Assembly (NCBI GenBank): GCA_029224185.1 | Contig: CM055188.1 | Coordinates: 13,565,497 to 13,629,496 of the forward strand | DNA length: 64,000 nt | Direction: 5' to 3' | Source: Karalla daura | Taxonomy: Eukaryota; Chordata; Actinopteri; Chaetodontiformes; Leiognathidae | Shown here: piece by piece, positions 1-17,890 of the stretch | Layout: every line of letters starts with the position of its first letter | How positions within the stretch are numbered: position 1 is the first letter of the stretch | The notes under the pieces: model-generated | The model's input: the letters and a program-made list of their open reading frames with translations, nothing else | Database searches by the model: none | Told to the model about the DNA's origin: nothing | Program-made: the position numbers and the translations under genes

Positions 1-2199
1 GACCAGGGTGTGCACTTGGTCCTCATTAACAAGAAAGAAGTGCATGCTGTCAGACGGGAGTGCCTAAGTTACCAAGTTAGTGCTAGGATGAAGGTCTGGA
101 CTTGTAATGATTGGGTTGCTGGTCTGATACAGTTCCTGATACCCTGATTCACAGTGAGTGTGCTCACTACATCATGAATGAGTTCAATGCAGGGAAGAAA
201 CTCCTTGAAATGACGTGACTGTCTTCTTTGGCAGTAAAACTGAAACGTTTCCTGAGACAACCATGGGAAGAGAACCCATTGATCGACCAAACAGTCTTCA
301 AGTATGCTGACACCTTGGTCTCTTTGAGCTTGTTAGTATGTTGATAGCCAAAGTAATCGTATACTTACCAAGTCTGTCTTTTGTGTGCTGTGACTTGACT
401 CTGGTCACAGACAAGATGCACACTGCTGCTAGTGTTATTTGCAGGCAGAGGGATGCTGCTGTGTGGGTCACTGTTCCAGCCTCTCCTCTTTCTTCCAGGT
501 CAAAGCTCAGCATGGGAACTGTGGCGCATGCTTAGTGCTCCTCGGATCCAGATAAATATTTACATGGAGATGTCACTCAGCACTCAACCACATTATCTGG
601 GTGAGCTGGTCCAATGATGGGAAACTTGATTTAATGTGTAATTAAATTAAGAGTGATTATAAAATATTAATCACATTTGAAACCATGTTTATGCTTTTTA
701 AAAGTCTGGTTTTAGTCAGAGATGTGTACACGTGATTCAATTAATCTATTAGGTTAGTTTAGTTTAGGTGAACTGAAAGTTCAATACTTTTTTTATATAA
801 ATATAAACAAAATGATTTAGCTTTACATTAGCTGATGGATGAATATCTGTCTGGTCTTCCTGGTACTCCAGTGTGTGTCACAGCTGCTGTTACTGATGTG
901 GTGTCATGAGACTGATTTCACTCTTTCATTTTCACTCAAAAAAGAGAGGAAAAACCAAAGTCTGTTTCATAAAATGTCTCCCTAAATAAAGGCAGGAGCA
1001 CATTGTCTTCCTGACTAGCAAAGCTGTTCTTGGTTCATTAGCAAATCGATCCACGTGCATCGCTTTGAAAAGAGTCAAGCGGAGCTGATGAGACTGATCC
1101 AGCACCAGATGCTGATACTGTGTTTCTCCCTCTGATAATCTATTATCCGGCTTCTGCCTCTGTCTGGTACAAACCACTCTATGTTTGCAGGATAAATTGT
1201 GCTTGTGTCCAGATAACAGCAAATGAAAGAGTCACAGCTACAAACAGAAAATTAAAATATAATATGATGTAAATTCAAGGTTCTTCTTTTCCATTTCTTA
1301 TTAAAAAATTGGCCCTCAATGTGTGCGGAAAAAGTAAAATGGAAGAATGCTGCCTCATGAGTCTCCAACCTCAGTTGTGACATAAACACATATTGTTGCC
1401 ACTGAAGTATCCATAACATTAGCAATCAGATTTAGTGGCCATTGTTCGCAGACAGTAATGTGGGTGTGGTCTTCGATGAGACGTCATCTTGGCAATGAAG
1501 TGGTTTCCGCACTCGCGTGCTTTCATGCCAGCTCTGGCTGAGTGTGGGATTTTATGTCTGTGTGCGTGTGTGAATGTGTGTGCACACTCTGCAGGGTCCC
1601 TGACAAATGCACAACTGAGTATGTGTGTGTAGATAAAAAAGCTTGTTTTATTATACAGATGTTCCTGACTGAGTGTGTCACAGAATAAGAAAATGTACGT
1701 AGGTGTGCACATATAAAGATGTTGTCTCTGTTGTTTCTGTATGTATATGTGACTTTTTCATCATATGTGGATCTTATGAAGCGTGTGTGTGTGTGAGTGT
1801 GTGTGTGTTTGGGCAAATTGGATGCTCTAGTAGCCAGAAGCTCTCCATGTCCTTCTCAGTGACATCCCTGCCTGAGTTGTCCCCACTTTACCTGGTCCAG
1901 GATCGTCACCACTTACCTCTGACCCCTGGCGCTGGGCTCAGGGATGTCCACAGTAACACAGTAACTGGCTTTCTTAGAAAGAAAAAAAAAAGTGAGAGAG
2001 CAATATTGTAGGCTCTGCCTCACTTGTTGTGACACTGTACACACAGAGACCCAGACAAACACACGACCTGGAGTGACAGTTTCCTGTTGTTATTGTGTAA
2101 TATCACTTATGTCAACAGGGCAATATACAGTATTTCATCACCTGAAGTTTCTTCCTGACCAAATTCCAATACTTTTCTTTGTTTAATATGTGTTTCTTT
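1..2199. other. Noncoding stretch, nothing assigned
   Basis: AT-rich DNA with scattered GT words (1786-1809) and A-runs. Short open frames on both strands (for example 69-290 minus and 1703-2011 plus) show no domain, splice context or codon pattern that supports a gene. 1-540 is somewhat GC-richer and could be an old repeat, not classified. Confidence 0.5.
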
Positions 2200-2286
2200 T
2201 AGAATTGTTTTCATTGTACTGTGTTTGCTACGAAAACACAGATGTGCCCACAGCAGCTCTAATAAAGGAATATCTTATCTTATCTT
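2200..2286 (+). mobile_element. Retroposon 3' tail with TTATC repeats
   Basis: The run CAGCAGCTCTAATAAAGGAA followed by three TCTTA units looks like a fish non-LTR element 3' end: an AATAAA-containing tail plus a short tandem terminal repeat. No body is seen upstream. Confidence 0.4.
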
Positions 2287-7676
<5,390 letters not shown>

Positions 7677-7999
7677 ATTGTTTACTGCTTTTTAGAACCA
7701 GACCAAAACATTGCAAATGGCAGATAACTGCTAACTGATGTGATCGTGAGCAGTAAATAAGCCTCATTTCCATAGGTCTGATATTACCTGTGTGAGTGTG
7801 TGTGTGTGTGTGTGTTTGTGGTGTGTCTGTTGGTTTGAGATGACTGATAATGCTAGACGATGGTGGGTTTATTCCAGTGTGAATTGGCCTCGAATGCAGT
7901 TTGTGAAGGAAATTTCCCGCTGTGTGAAGCCTCCTGATGAAACTAATCCCCCAGGAATCAAACTCTAATTTCAGATGTACTTTGGCTTGGGCTGTGTAA

Positions 8000-8445
8000 T
8001 TTATTTATTATTTCCTCCAGATGAACTCCCCCTGCGCAGCAGCTCCAGCTGAATCCACACAGCCTCGTTTTGAATGAATATTTCAGGGACACCAACAGGG
8101 ACTGAGAGGTAGATCTGCACATAATCATTGTGTTAAAATCTCATGTTGATGTTTGAATTTGATTGCATTAAAAGGGTCATCTGTTGGGTGTTGCGTCCTC
8201 CTGCCTGTTAACCAGGCCGACCCATGATTCTGCAGCGTGTTAACAGCTCTTTAAAGGTCTGCCGGGCTGCTTGTATCCGAGGTTGCCTGATAATAAAAAG
8301 CCACTTATTCAGTGTGATTCGACATTGCTGCCCTCCTGGCCCTGCACTCAGCCTACAGCCACGCAGCAGCGTTCATAATGAGGCGCAGCAACGCCGCCGC
8401 TGGCTCCTCTCAGCTAAGTGCCTGAGAACAGCTCCATAGTTAGTT
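8000..8445. promoter_or_regulatory. Candidate conserved noncoding element
   Basis: Unique, GC-balanced DNA with TTCATAATGAGGCGCAGC and GTTAACCAGG-type words. The short open frame at 8224-8439 has no domain. Texture only. Confidence 0.25.
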
Positions 8446-8471
8446 TAGCTCACTGCGTCCTGTTTCCTGTT

Positions 8472-8520
8472 TCTCTCTCTCTCTCTCTTTCTCTTTCTCT
8501 CTCTCTCTCCCTCACACACA
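8472..8520 (+). repeat. (CT)n microsatellite
   Basis: CT units with TTT breaks, ending in a short CA run. It directly precedes a 44-bp sequence shared with 20.8 kb (see 8531-8574). Confidence 0.92.
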
Positions 8521-8530
8521 AATACATACT

Positions 8531-8574
8531 TGGCCTCCGTTCAGTTCACTAGTTGGAATTTGAGTTGAATTGGC
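8531..8574 (+). repeat. Diverged repeat, copy 1
   Basis: This 44-bp block starting TGGCCTCCGTTCA and ending TGAATTGGC aligns without gaps to 20773-20816; by hand count 33 of 44 bases match. Both copies sit just right of a microsatellite. Family unknown. Confidence 0.55.
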
Positions 8575-9187
8575 TTTAGCCAACATGATGATGAATTGGA
8601 CTTTAAATCATACAGTACAAGTCATTGCAGCCATTTCATTGAAATTCAAATTATTCATACAATATGTATATAAACATTATTAACTGACACTTTTCCTTGA
8701 TTGCCACCATGTGTCACATTTGTTTCAGCTCTCAATCAAACATCAAAAAAGTAATTCAATTTGTAATCATAAAATCTAGACCTTGCATTGCCTTGGGTTG
8801 TCTGTTTTTCCTTTTGGGAGGTGTGAAGGCTCTCCTGAACCCCGCTGCAGACAACAACTGAACTCTTGTTTGCATGAAAACATGGGTCTCTCTTCGCTTA
8901 CAAATGAATGCAAATGCAAACAATCTATCGGGCAAACCGGAGATGGAGGTTTGCTTTGACATAGCGATGAGAGTGTGGTCTCTGAACCAGCAGCAAATGG
9001 GGGTACACCAATGATGAATCAATAGGACAGGCCAGCATCCTCTTAAAAAAATCTTTATTCAACCATGCATAGTGAGGTACATTACCATATTACTAAGGTA
9101 ATAGCATTGTTAAGTTAGGATATTACAGAACTTGATTTATCACCTTATGATCATATTTATTCTGTATTTTCACTTTGAATTGTAGTT

Positions 9188-9540
9188 TCACAAAAAAAGC
9201 AAAGCAAAAAACACTGAACTTGGAGTCAAGCCTAATGAGTGTGACAAGACTTCTGATTTCTGAAGTGTTTTACAGTATAATGGACTCTGTCCTCCAAGTC
9301 TGCAACACTTGTTCCTCAGCACTTCAGCCTTTGTGGAGAGTTTGTTGCCATCTATGTCCATCACAATTTTTTTCAGAGCCTCAAATGCATTCTTCAGGTT
9401 TGTTAAGCAGCTCAAGTCCAGTGTGTAAATAAGACCAAACAAAAAAAAAGGAAAATGCTTTTGCAATGTCTTAAAGCTTATGGAGCACTTCCACATCCTC
9501 AATGTTTATTCCAACATCTGCCTGGCCATTAATGGGCTCA
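9188..9540 (-). pseudogene. Degraded coding relic resembling a multicopy teleost protein family (SAMD3-like C-terminal type)
   Basis: On the minus strand, one frame reads INIEDVEVLHKL, then a stop and DIAKAF. After a shift in the T-run near 9440-9450 the next frame reads LFGLIYTLDL, FEALKKIVMDIDGNKLS and AEVLRNK. The pattern LFGLIYALNL...TFEVLQK...L.G.KLS.K...L+NKL is one I associate with a large, poorly named teleost family often annotated SAMD3-like or uncharacterised. With one stop and one frameshift it is a relic. The family assignment is from memory and could be wrong. The upstream part (9541-10110) may contain more decayed coding sequence that I could not align. Confidence 0.4.
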
Positions 9541-11523
9541 CTCAATCTTTATGGCAAAGAGTCTGGTCCATATCCTCCTGTCTTCAACATCCTCAAAGGA
9601 CAGAATAAATAAACATCCAATTAGAACAAATACACCATTTATTATTTCTCCAGCCTCCAATTTACCATTGTTACAGACTCCACCACAGTTCACTTTTTTG
9701 ATTGTAGAGCACAGTGCATTCTGGATAGAAAAAAATATAATCAGAAGAAGCAAAGTTAAACAGAGCACAAACTGGAAAATCTCTCAATAACCTAAAACTG
9801 CATAAATTCAGTATTGTTGCATTTTTTGTTTTAATGACAAGTTGCTGAAGGGGATGAATTTACATTTTGCGGTCCCAGCCAATTGGTGAGCAAGTTTTTG
9901 TTTTTCCTCTGGCTTTCCAGATCATCTCCAGTACCCTTAATCTATCTCTGATCACAACATACAGCCAAGACTCCTACGGTCTGGTAAATAAAGAGTTCCT
10001 CCACAAAATGATCTCATCTACACATAATCCTCCATTCACTACTCGTGTGACACAACACCTATTTTATGTTCATTTTATGGAATTTCAGTTGTTAAGTGAT
10101 TAATATCTAATCACATGTAATGTAAATGATTGCTAACGAAACAAAAAGCAACTCAAAGCCAGGAATTAAATTTGAGGGTCAATCCAGTGAATTCTCCATT
10201 TCACACAACCCTGGCTCACACAAGTGCTTATCACACTTTGTTAAGCTTTAATTTTCTTAAACTTTGATATATTCATGAGAGATTTTGTGTGAAGAAAATA
10301 TTCTCTTTCTGCTGTATGAGCCACATGAAGATGCTCTTTTTTTATTTGTCTCTATGATTGTTGGAACAAATGAAGGTGAAAATAAAAGGTCTCAGTTATT
10401 CTCTCTTTCCATCTTTCTTTGCCTTGGTCCATAAATTCTGTATGAAGTAGAAAAGGCTGATTCTGTTTCATTTTGCTGAACGTAAACAACATTTTCTCTG
10501 TCCAGAATTACAATGGGTTTAAAATCAGTCCCTGCCTACGCCTTTTGTTGCTGATTCGAAGCAACTTTAAGCTTCTGAGGTGTTTTTTCTTTGGCATTTT
10601 TATAATTCAGCTTTCAGTTTTGAAGTACTTTAATTTGTTGTTCTCCTTAATTTGTCTTTGGTTTTCAAAATATCTCCATCAAAAGGTTATTATTATTGTT
10701 CCAGGGCTCTGGGTAACCACCACCAATGCATCTTTGAGCCTGGTCTGGGACATGAGCGGAGTCTAAACCTTGTTCGTGTATAACTTGTGAGTTTTTTTTT
10801 TTCTTTTTACTCTGATGAGTTTGTTCCCGTAGCCTCAGGCTCCCTCTGAACTAAAAGCCATGTTTCCATAGCAACAATCAGCGCTGACCAGGAACAGCAG
10901 CAACAACAGTCTTACAGCTGCTGTGGACCAGTGATTGTCATAGTTTGGCAATGACGTGGACGGGCAAAAGTTTTTTTTTTTTTTTCCACAGGCCACACAG
11001 ACATGACCCAGCAGTCCCAGTGACGTGACCAGGGTAGTGATGTCAGTTCCAGCTACTTTTAGTCACTCAGGCACTTGCTCAGATGTGGACTTCATCAAAA
11101 CTGAAACTTAATTTCCATTAAGGGGTTATGGTTAGGGTCAGGGGTCCCTACTTATACTGGGATGAGCTTGCATAATTAAACACAAAAACATCTGAGAAGA
11201 TGGTCAGCACCACATATATATTACATGCATATTACATATCGTATACATATCAATAATAGGAATAATATTGTTCAAACATGAAGCTGTGTTTATTTAATTT
11301 TACTGAAATTTCACTGTCCATTCTTTACTAGGAGTGCATTTGTGTTTGTCCAGTTTTTCTTTTTCATAACAAACAATCACAACCATGCAGTGGGGTCAAC
11401 CACACCTCCTCACAAACATAAAAGTTTCTGTCCCATCTTTGCTCAGAGTTGTTCTCAGAAACTTCCTGAGTATCTCTGAAGCTGAGTTAGGACCTTGCTC
11501 TGAGACGACTCTAAGAATCTTTC
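9541..11523. other. Noncoding stretch, possibly decayed coding relics at its left end
   Basis: 9541-10110 may hold upstream parts of the relic at 9188-9540, but no frame aligns to anything I recognise. The rest is T-rich with homopolymer runs (10791-10809, 10971-10985). No gene. Confidence 0.45.
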
Positions 11524-11601
11524 TGAATATGGGCCCTGGCCCCAGCCCTATGGGCCCCGGCCCCATGGGCCCTGGCCCTTGGGGGCCCTGAATATGGGCC
11601 C
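11524..11601 (+). repeat. GGGCCC-rich short tandem region with flanking direct repeat
   Basis: The 13-mer TGAATATGGGCCC occurs at 11524-11536 and again at 11589-11601. The 52 bp between consist of GGSCCC/CATGGG words, which are self-complementary in many registers. Collagen-like Gly-Pro frames through it are artefacts of the composition. Confidence 0.85.
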
Positions 11602-11689
11602 CTAAACTCCAGTTTCTCAAATAAGCAATAGAGGCTCTGAGATATGGCTGTTCCCCATAGATTGCTATATTAATAAGTGCTAATTCCAT

Positions 11690-11790
11690 CCATCCATTAC
11701 CTTACCCATACTGGGCCTGCTGATGTCCATCTCCAGTTCACATAGGGAGGAGGCAGGGAGCACACCTTGGAAAGGTGTAACTCGTGTCTT
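11690..11790 (-). mobile_element. SINE/LINE 3'-tail fragment
   Basis: Starts CCATCCATCCATTACC and continues with a decayed TACTGGGCCTGCTG...GGAGGCAGGGAGCACACCTT segment. This matches the reverse complement of the common fish retroposon tail (a GGTGTACCCCGCCTC...-type block ending in GGATGGATGG). Short and diverged. Confidence 0.45.
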
Positions 11791-12284
11791 GTTTTGAACG
11801 ATTTGTTTCTGTAGACAAGAGACAGAGGTGGGTAAATCAAAGACAGAATCAAAACAGACTGTGTAGTTCAGGATCTAAAAAAGAAGGGACTGTTCTCTAC
11901 TGAGGGGAGCATATGTACACGAGACACTATTCCACAAGTTATTTTTTGTGAAAATCTTTCATCTTTGGGGCAATAATAAATGCTGGAAAAAAACCCTTTG
12001 AGTCATCTGCTACGAACCTGACCGCCCAATGCACAAGTGTTTCTTTATCAGATAGATTTGTAATTAAAGCTACTTAGCTGTAGAACACTGAAAGCACTGA
12101 GCTGAATACTTTTTCATTAAAAACATGTCTGATAAATTAGTGACTTCTCAGATCAGATCAAACACAATAAAACACGTCTGCGCCTTGTGAACGCGTTGGT
12201 TACAACATCACTTCTGTTGTTATGGAAATTAATTTTACATCCAATGGAGCAGTTGTCTCCCAAATGCAATCAAACAGACACTCT

Positions 12285-12320
12285 CTCTCTCACACACACA
12301 CAGACACACACACACACACC
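12285..12320 (+). repeat. (CT)n(CA)n microsatellite
   Basis: Short CT run followed by CA units with one CAGA break. A very similar CT-then-CA block recurs at 12503-12540. Confidence 0.9.
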
Positions 12321-12502
12321 CTACCTAAGCTATTTGTCAGACTGATTTTTGCACATTTGTCATTTATGCATCTTTGCTGATTTATGACTGCTGCTGTACT
12401 TCACACCTGAGCTGCTCTCAAGTGAGTCAAGGTTGTTACGCTGCGACGATTCTTCATCTGTGAACACACTGCAGCAGCTTAAGTCTGCAGCCATCTTCTT
12501 AC

Positions 12503-12540
12503 TCTCTCTCTCTCACACACACACACACAGAAACACACAC
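12503..12540 (+). repeat. (CT)n(CA)n microsatellite
   Basis: CT run followed by CA units, about 200 bp right of its near twin. Confidence 0.9.
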
Positions 12541-12770
12541 TAACACTGACATGAGAAGCTCTGTATTACACCCTGTTGTGTGTGTTACATAGTATTGACC
12601 ACAAACTAGCTGAACTATGGGGAGACAATATGTTTGCTCGCAAGATTTGTGCACCCTGTGGAGGAATTTGTGTGTGTTGGTGTCTCTCTGTGCATAAAAG
12701 TGGAACAGAGGAGCTGCCATCTGGTGAAGCTTCCCCACCCACCCACCTACGCGTGCTTGGTGGTCCGCCT

Positions 12771-12801
12771 CTGTGTGTGTGTGTGTGTATGTGTGTGTGT
12801 G
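12771..12801 (+). repeat. (GT)n microsatellite
   Basis: About 14 GT units with one AT step. Confidence 0.93.
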
Positions 12802-14479
12802 CTACGTGGATAGCATCTTGGTGGTCCCTCTAAATCCCTGGATCTGTCTTATTCTGACAGAGAAGGGGCATGTGTGTGCTTAAGCAACTGCCAACACACT
12901 CATGTATAACACTCAATAGAGAGCTATGCTTTGGGTTGTTCTGAAAACTGAATCCAGTCCCATTACCCAGCATATTACACAGAGTTCATCTGTTATGAGG
13001 CCACTCCACACGGTACGCTGAATCCAAGAACGGGTTAGGATTTGTTCTCTATGAGTCTGGAGCATTTAACACTCCCATGCACTACCCAACAAATGTACAG
13101 ACTTTTTTAATCCAGGTTAATGACGCAACGTGCACCTGTCTTTAATCGAAATCAACAAGCATCACTGGATGCTTCATGGGCAGTGACATTCTGAACACAA
13201 ATCTGCCACATACACTGTGATTTATTACACTGATGTGGAAAAAGGTTATGTGTGGAATAAGTTTGGAAGATGCTGGAAGATGCTGGAAAGTTAGAAAGGT
13301 TGATGTCACTCTACTTCCAACCAACATGATATGAGTGCTACACATTTAGTAAGTCCTACTGTCGTAGTAAGACATTAACATGGGTGTGTCATTAGGTATC
13401 AGTCCTAATGTGTTCTGGGACATGTTGACAGGAATATGATTGGAATTACTCTTCTATATTCTATATTCTATAAGCGACCCAGTTAAGCCCATTGATAAGA
13501 CTTTTTTCTTGTTTAATATTATGTTTATTTCTGGAACATTTCTGTCTATGTTACCTGAACAACTGCCTCTGTGCCAGAAGCAAAATTTAGCAGGTTCTTC
13601 TTTGGCTCTTTGTGGTTCTTTGTGAAGTGTGATCAGCATCTCCCCTGCACCTTAATCCAAGCTGTGAAGATAAAAGCAAAAAGAAAGGGAAAGATGTGGG
13701 AGAAAATGTCGAATCAATTTGTCTCTGACCAAACATGAGAATTCTGGGATCCCTCCATTAGCTTCTGGACTGGTGTCTTGCATCTTGTTGTTTTCTTGGT
13801 AGAGTAGAAATAAATCTTGGTCACTGACAGTATAAGAGGGTATTTCATATGATCACACATGAATGGCGTAGTGGGTGTCACTCACACCTAGAGTTGATTC
13901 TCTCTGACCAGTAAGTAGTCTGCCATCTCTGTCCAGTGCCTATTCTGCACAGCAGGAATCCAAGGAAATTGGTTATGAAAAATCTGACCAAGCCCTGCAT
14001 ACGATGACACAGATTTAGCCAAAAGCAAAAAAAAAAAGGGAAAAAAAGCTGAACAAAGGTGGAATTGTGAAAAGGGGCTATAAATGTAACTCAGACAAAT
14101 CTGTTCACTCTTGGTTTCCAGTCAGCGGCTGAGCTGCTGTCTGCGTTTGAAGCAGGTGCTGATCTTTATTCCATACTTCATGTGTAAAATAAAAATGGCT
14201 GTTCAACATGTTAACTTCTTTCATTAACTGAGGGGCATTTATTCTGACACAAAGTGCAGCTCAGATTAATGCATTACTGAAGCAAACAGTCCAGTAAAAG
14301 CTTGGACTGATCACCGTTTTGTGTTGGTGATGTTATGATACTTTTCTCCTCATGCCTCCCACCATCGGCTGCTCAGTAAATGTGCAATAAAAGGGATTTT
14401 CGTTTTACGGCTGAGCAGTCTCGTTCACTTCCAAGGGATAAAGCGTTACGGTGTTGTAAATGATGCAGCTGCAATAAAA
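12802..14479. other. Noncoding stretch, nothing firm
   Basis: Unique-looking AT-rich DNA. A weak tRNA-SINE-like phrase GGCGTAGTGGGTGTCACTC at 13864-13882 is not enough to call an element. A short tandem GGAAGATGCT x2 lies at 13264-13285. Confidence 0.45.
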
Positions 14480-14870
14480 ACCCAGAACAAAGGGAGAAGC
14501 AAGATGGACAGCATCGGGAAGAGAAAAAGGGAAAGAGGAGTGGCCACAAAAGGGTGGATGAGGTGGCTTGAAGAGAGATCGGACAGGGCAGAAAAAGAGA
14601 GAGAGAGAGAGGAGAGAGAGAGTAGGATACACATGGAGAGAGGGGACGTTCAGCATCCACAGACCAAATGATTCATGACAAGTTAGCTCAGCGCACCGAC
14701 CCCAGGGGTCACCCAGGAAGATAATGGTGAGGAGGGGAGGGGAGGGGATGGAGGGGTGTGGTGGTGTGACAAAATGAGACAGAGCAGAACGAAAAGCAAG
14801 AGGAGAGGAAAGAGAAGGTGATTGAAAGAGAAGGAAGAGAAGATTAAGTGTGGACAGGGAGAAACTGAAG
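14480..14870 (+). repeat. Purine-rich stretch
   Basis: G/A-rich on plus, with (GA)n at 14596-14621 and the G4 motif at 14734. No gene visible. Confidence 0.7.
14734..14756 (+). other. G-quadruplex-forming motif
   Basis: Four GGGG runs separated by loops of 1, 1 and 5 bases. It sits in a polypurine block (about 14.48-14.86 kb) with no gene nearby. Confidence 0.7.
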
Positions 14871-17299
14871 TCGCAGTTTCTACAAATATGAGTTGTGTTG
14901 AGCTGATTCCAGGTCAGTTGGGGGTAAGATGAGTGTAGAGCACTGCAGGTCAGATGTTTTGTTCATAGAGAACGCAAAGTAAAACATGGCACACAGTAGA
15001 CAGAAATGAAATGTAAGCACAAACAGTCGTGTCTCTCTTGTATACTTGCACCAGACTATAACAATGTCTCAGGAGACAGTTTTAGAAAAGTCTCTCGGAA
15101 ATTATGGTTCTAAATTGTCCTACTGTCAGCAGTATCATGACACTGTGTCTTCTACTTGAGCGCTGAGGTTGAAACGAAAGCAAAAATACTATGTAATCTA
15201 CAGAGAGGGACAATTCAGAATCATTTCCAGAACTTCATGATTTGATTATTTGTAAGTTGAAGGAAAATGTCTCTCAGATGTAATAAATTGTTTCTGTTTC
15301 ATGACACGAGTTCATTTTCCTCTAGATGGATCCAATTCAAGTCAATTGAATAGAGGCCATATGAATTTCGCCCAGTCCTATTGCTCTATTAAACCTGGAA
15401 GTTGATCAGATGTGTTGAAACAGTCCTCGGCAGGCTGTTTCTGTATATATCCAAATTAATTCCTAGTAAAGTCCAGTCAATTCTGCGTGTTTCTCCCTCA
15501 TTCAGAAAATCTCTCCTTATCGGTCCCACTGCTGTGCTTTGTTTTTATCTGCTGTCACCATCACTTTTACATTGTTTGTCCAGCAAGGACTTATTGCTTT
15601 TCATGCGTTGCTTTCCCACTGCTGCTGCTGCTGCTGCTGCTGCTGAATAAGTTTGAGATAAAGCGACGGAGCTGCCTTCGCCTGAGGTCCTCAGTGTCTG
15701 ATTGCTGAAAAATGACCACAGAAGAAGCTCGTTGTGGAAAGTCTGTGGTGCTGATTAATGTCACATCAGAGTGGTAGCGATGCCTCGCTCAGCACGCAAT
15801 GGCTTTTCAATGGGCCATATTAACACTGGCTAAAACCAGTTAAAAACACATTGCTAGATGATGATGATGAAGGCAAACACTACCTGCGTATTTCAGTGTC
15901 ACTGATGATGATAATGATCCTCAGAAAATCATACCAGATTCCCATAATGAGATGACTTTTTTTTTCTTTTTACTTTATCTGCCTTCCCTCGGATTTGATT
16001 GATGGCATTTACATTCTGTCTGATTCACTCCATATAGTGCTCCTTGGAGTGGTACTTGCTGCTATGCTTGTTTGCTTCGTCACTAATACCTCCAACTCCA
16101 TCTGAATTTCATTCTGTGCTACAGGTCATGATGCATGTCATCCAGAGACTCCGTAGCAGGAGCCATGAAAACGCACAATATATTTCCTAATTAAATACTT
16201 GGCTGTTAACATCTGTTATCATTAATCTGTCATTCTAGATGCAAAGTGTTGGTCGACCCAGACCACAAGATGTTAACAGATGTACACGTTATTTTGTTAA
16301 TGTTATAAGCAGGGTTTCTGTTGGAGAGTTAGCAACGGTGACAAATGCTCATAAAATGTTTCATCATTGACGTATAAAGATGCTGAGTTACGATAATCAA
16401 ATCATTAAACCTGCTGCTGATACAGTGATGTCAGTGTGTTTGTTCCTGGAAAATAAGGACATTAGGCAACAATTTTCTGATCATTTTCTGCTTCTGATCT
16501 TTGGCAAAAGCAGCCAAAGATAATCCTCGACCACAGCGATAACGTGTAATCTCTGAGACTATTATTAGCCTCAAAGGAGCATTTCAACAGAGGCCAACAG
16601 CAGCGCATTTCCTTGTTTTTACCAACATTAACCATCTGAATATTTGCTGTGTTGCTAGAGTCAATATTCTAAAATACTCCTGAAACGGTCACAGTTTCCC
16701 ATCAGATAAAGTTGTAAATTTGTGTAGCCTCAACACAAACAACAGCTGCAGAGAGTTAAACGCAGACTGGGTGCATGATGGGATACAATGAACTGCTGCT
16801 GTAACATTTCACGCTCACTGGTTTCACTGGACTACAGAAAAGTAACAAGAAACAGGCTGAGACTGATTTTCCAAATTGCCTTTTTTCACTCCTGAGCGCT
16901 CAAGTGGATCGTTCCTCATGTCAGCGAACACATAAGCGTGACTTTTACTGACTTGCTTACTGTCTGAGAGGCCTGTTAAACATAAATCCCAGAGTGGGAA
17001 AAAGTAGAGCCTTACCATGAAATCAGTGTTTAGTAGTGGTTCACCTTTAGACACCACAAGAACAGTCTGGCATGCTCACAATCAAAGACACATGTGCACA
17101 TCACACCCACAAAAAACACATTTACATAGACATACCTATGAACTACAGATGCAGTAGAAGTATAAATGGGAACTGGATTTGTAACCCAAAGTTCACAAGC
17201 ACCTGGGGCAACCAAATTTCCTGAAAGGAACATCCCAAGGGGTAAACCATCAACAAGGGTTAATGGGATGGATAAATTATCAATTACAGTAGCAGGACA
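14871..17299. other. Noncoding stretch holding (CTG)9 and a short inverted repeat
   Basis: Apart from the (CTG)9, a 12-bp inverted repeat CTGTTAACATCT / AGATGTTAACAG (16203-16214 and 16268-16279) is seen. No gene or transposon recognised. Confidence 0.45.
15619..15645 (+). repeat. (CTG)9 trinucleotide repeat
   Basis: Nine perfect CTG units in noncoding DNA with no neighbouring exon recognised. Confidence 0.95.
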
Positions 17300-17384
17300 C
17301 AGCGTTTAATTGACTTTATTGTCCATATCACCTGCATGAAAGTTCTGTTTTATTATTATTCATTCATTCATTCATTCATTCATT
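17300..17384 (-). mobile_element. Possible retroposon tail and (ATTC)n repeat
   Basis: The minus strand has GGTGATATGGACAATAAAGT, a common end of fish retroposons. About 35 bp to its right on the plus strand is a pure (ATTC) run at 17358-17384. The link between the two is only a guess. Confidence 0.3.
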
Positions 17385-17689
17385 ATCACTTTTATTGTTG
17401 TTAATATTAACAGAATAAAAAAAAGCAAAACGTCCTCTCTGTAGGACTTTCCTGTGGCCGTGGCTTCACTCGGGAGTTTGTCTTTGATTTGTGTGGGAGA
17501 CTCGAATGAACACTGATACACACACTCGTTTCCTCTAACAAGAGTGCACCTTCTGTGTGTGTGTGTTTGTGTGTATGTCTTAGTGCAAGTGTGTGCATCT
17601 GTGTGTGTAATTAGCCTGGTATATGGGTTATCAAACGGGCACCTCCCATCACAGATGTTGGGTTAAATTAAACCCCCGGTACCTACAGG

Positions 17690-17890
17690 AGGCTCAGCAG
17701 CAGATTCTGCATCGTTGCCACATACCTGCACCGACACGCAGCAGCAGCATTTGGACTGATGCCACTACACTGTAATTATGGCTGATTAGTCTCGCTATGC
17801 TATAATGTGTGTTATCACACCCTCTGCAAACATTTTCAATCTCACCAACTTCCCCTGAGTCGGATAAAAAGCTGTGACCACCTTTAATTC
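17690..17890. promoter_or_regulatory. Candidate regulatory element, copy A of a shared 18-mer
   Basis: Unique DNA containing AATTATGGCTGATTAGTC at 17774-17791, which recurs with one mismatch at 23282-23299. Also GGATAAAAAGCTGTGACC nearby. No coding potential seen. Confidence 0.3.

Noticed and set aside
11396..11689. Collagen-like Gly-Pro-rich frame on minus
   Set aside because: The Gly-Pro stretch comes only from the GGGCCC-word island; the flanks show no collagen repeats or exon structure.
13864..13960. tRNA-SINE-like phrase GGCGTAGTGGGTGTCACTC
   Set aside because: Only one short stretch resembles a SINE head; no core or tail follows.
16203..16279. 12-bp inverted repeat around GTTAAC
   Set aside because: The stem is short with a 53-nt loop, and GTTAAC is itself palindromic; no hairpin RNA or transposon end is supported.
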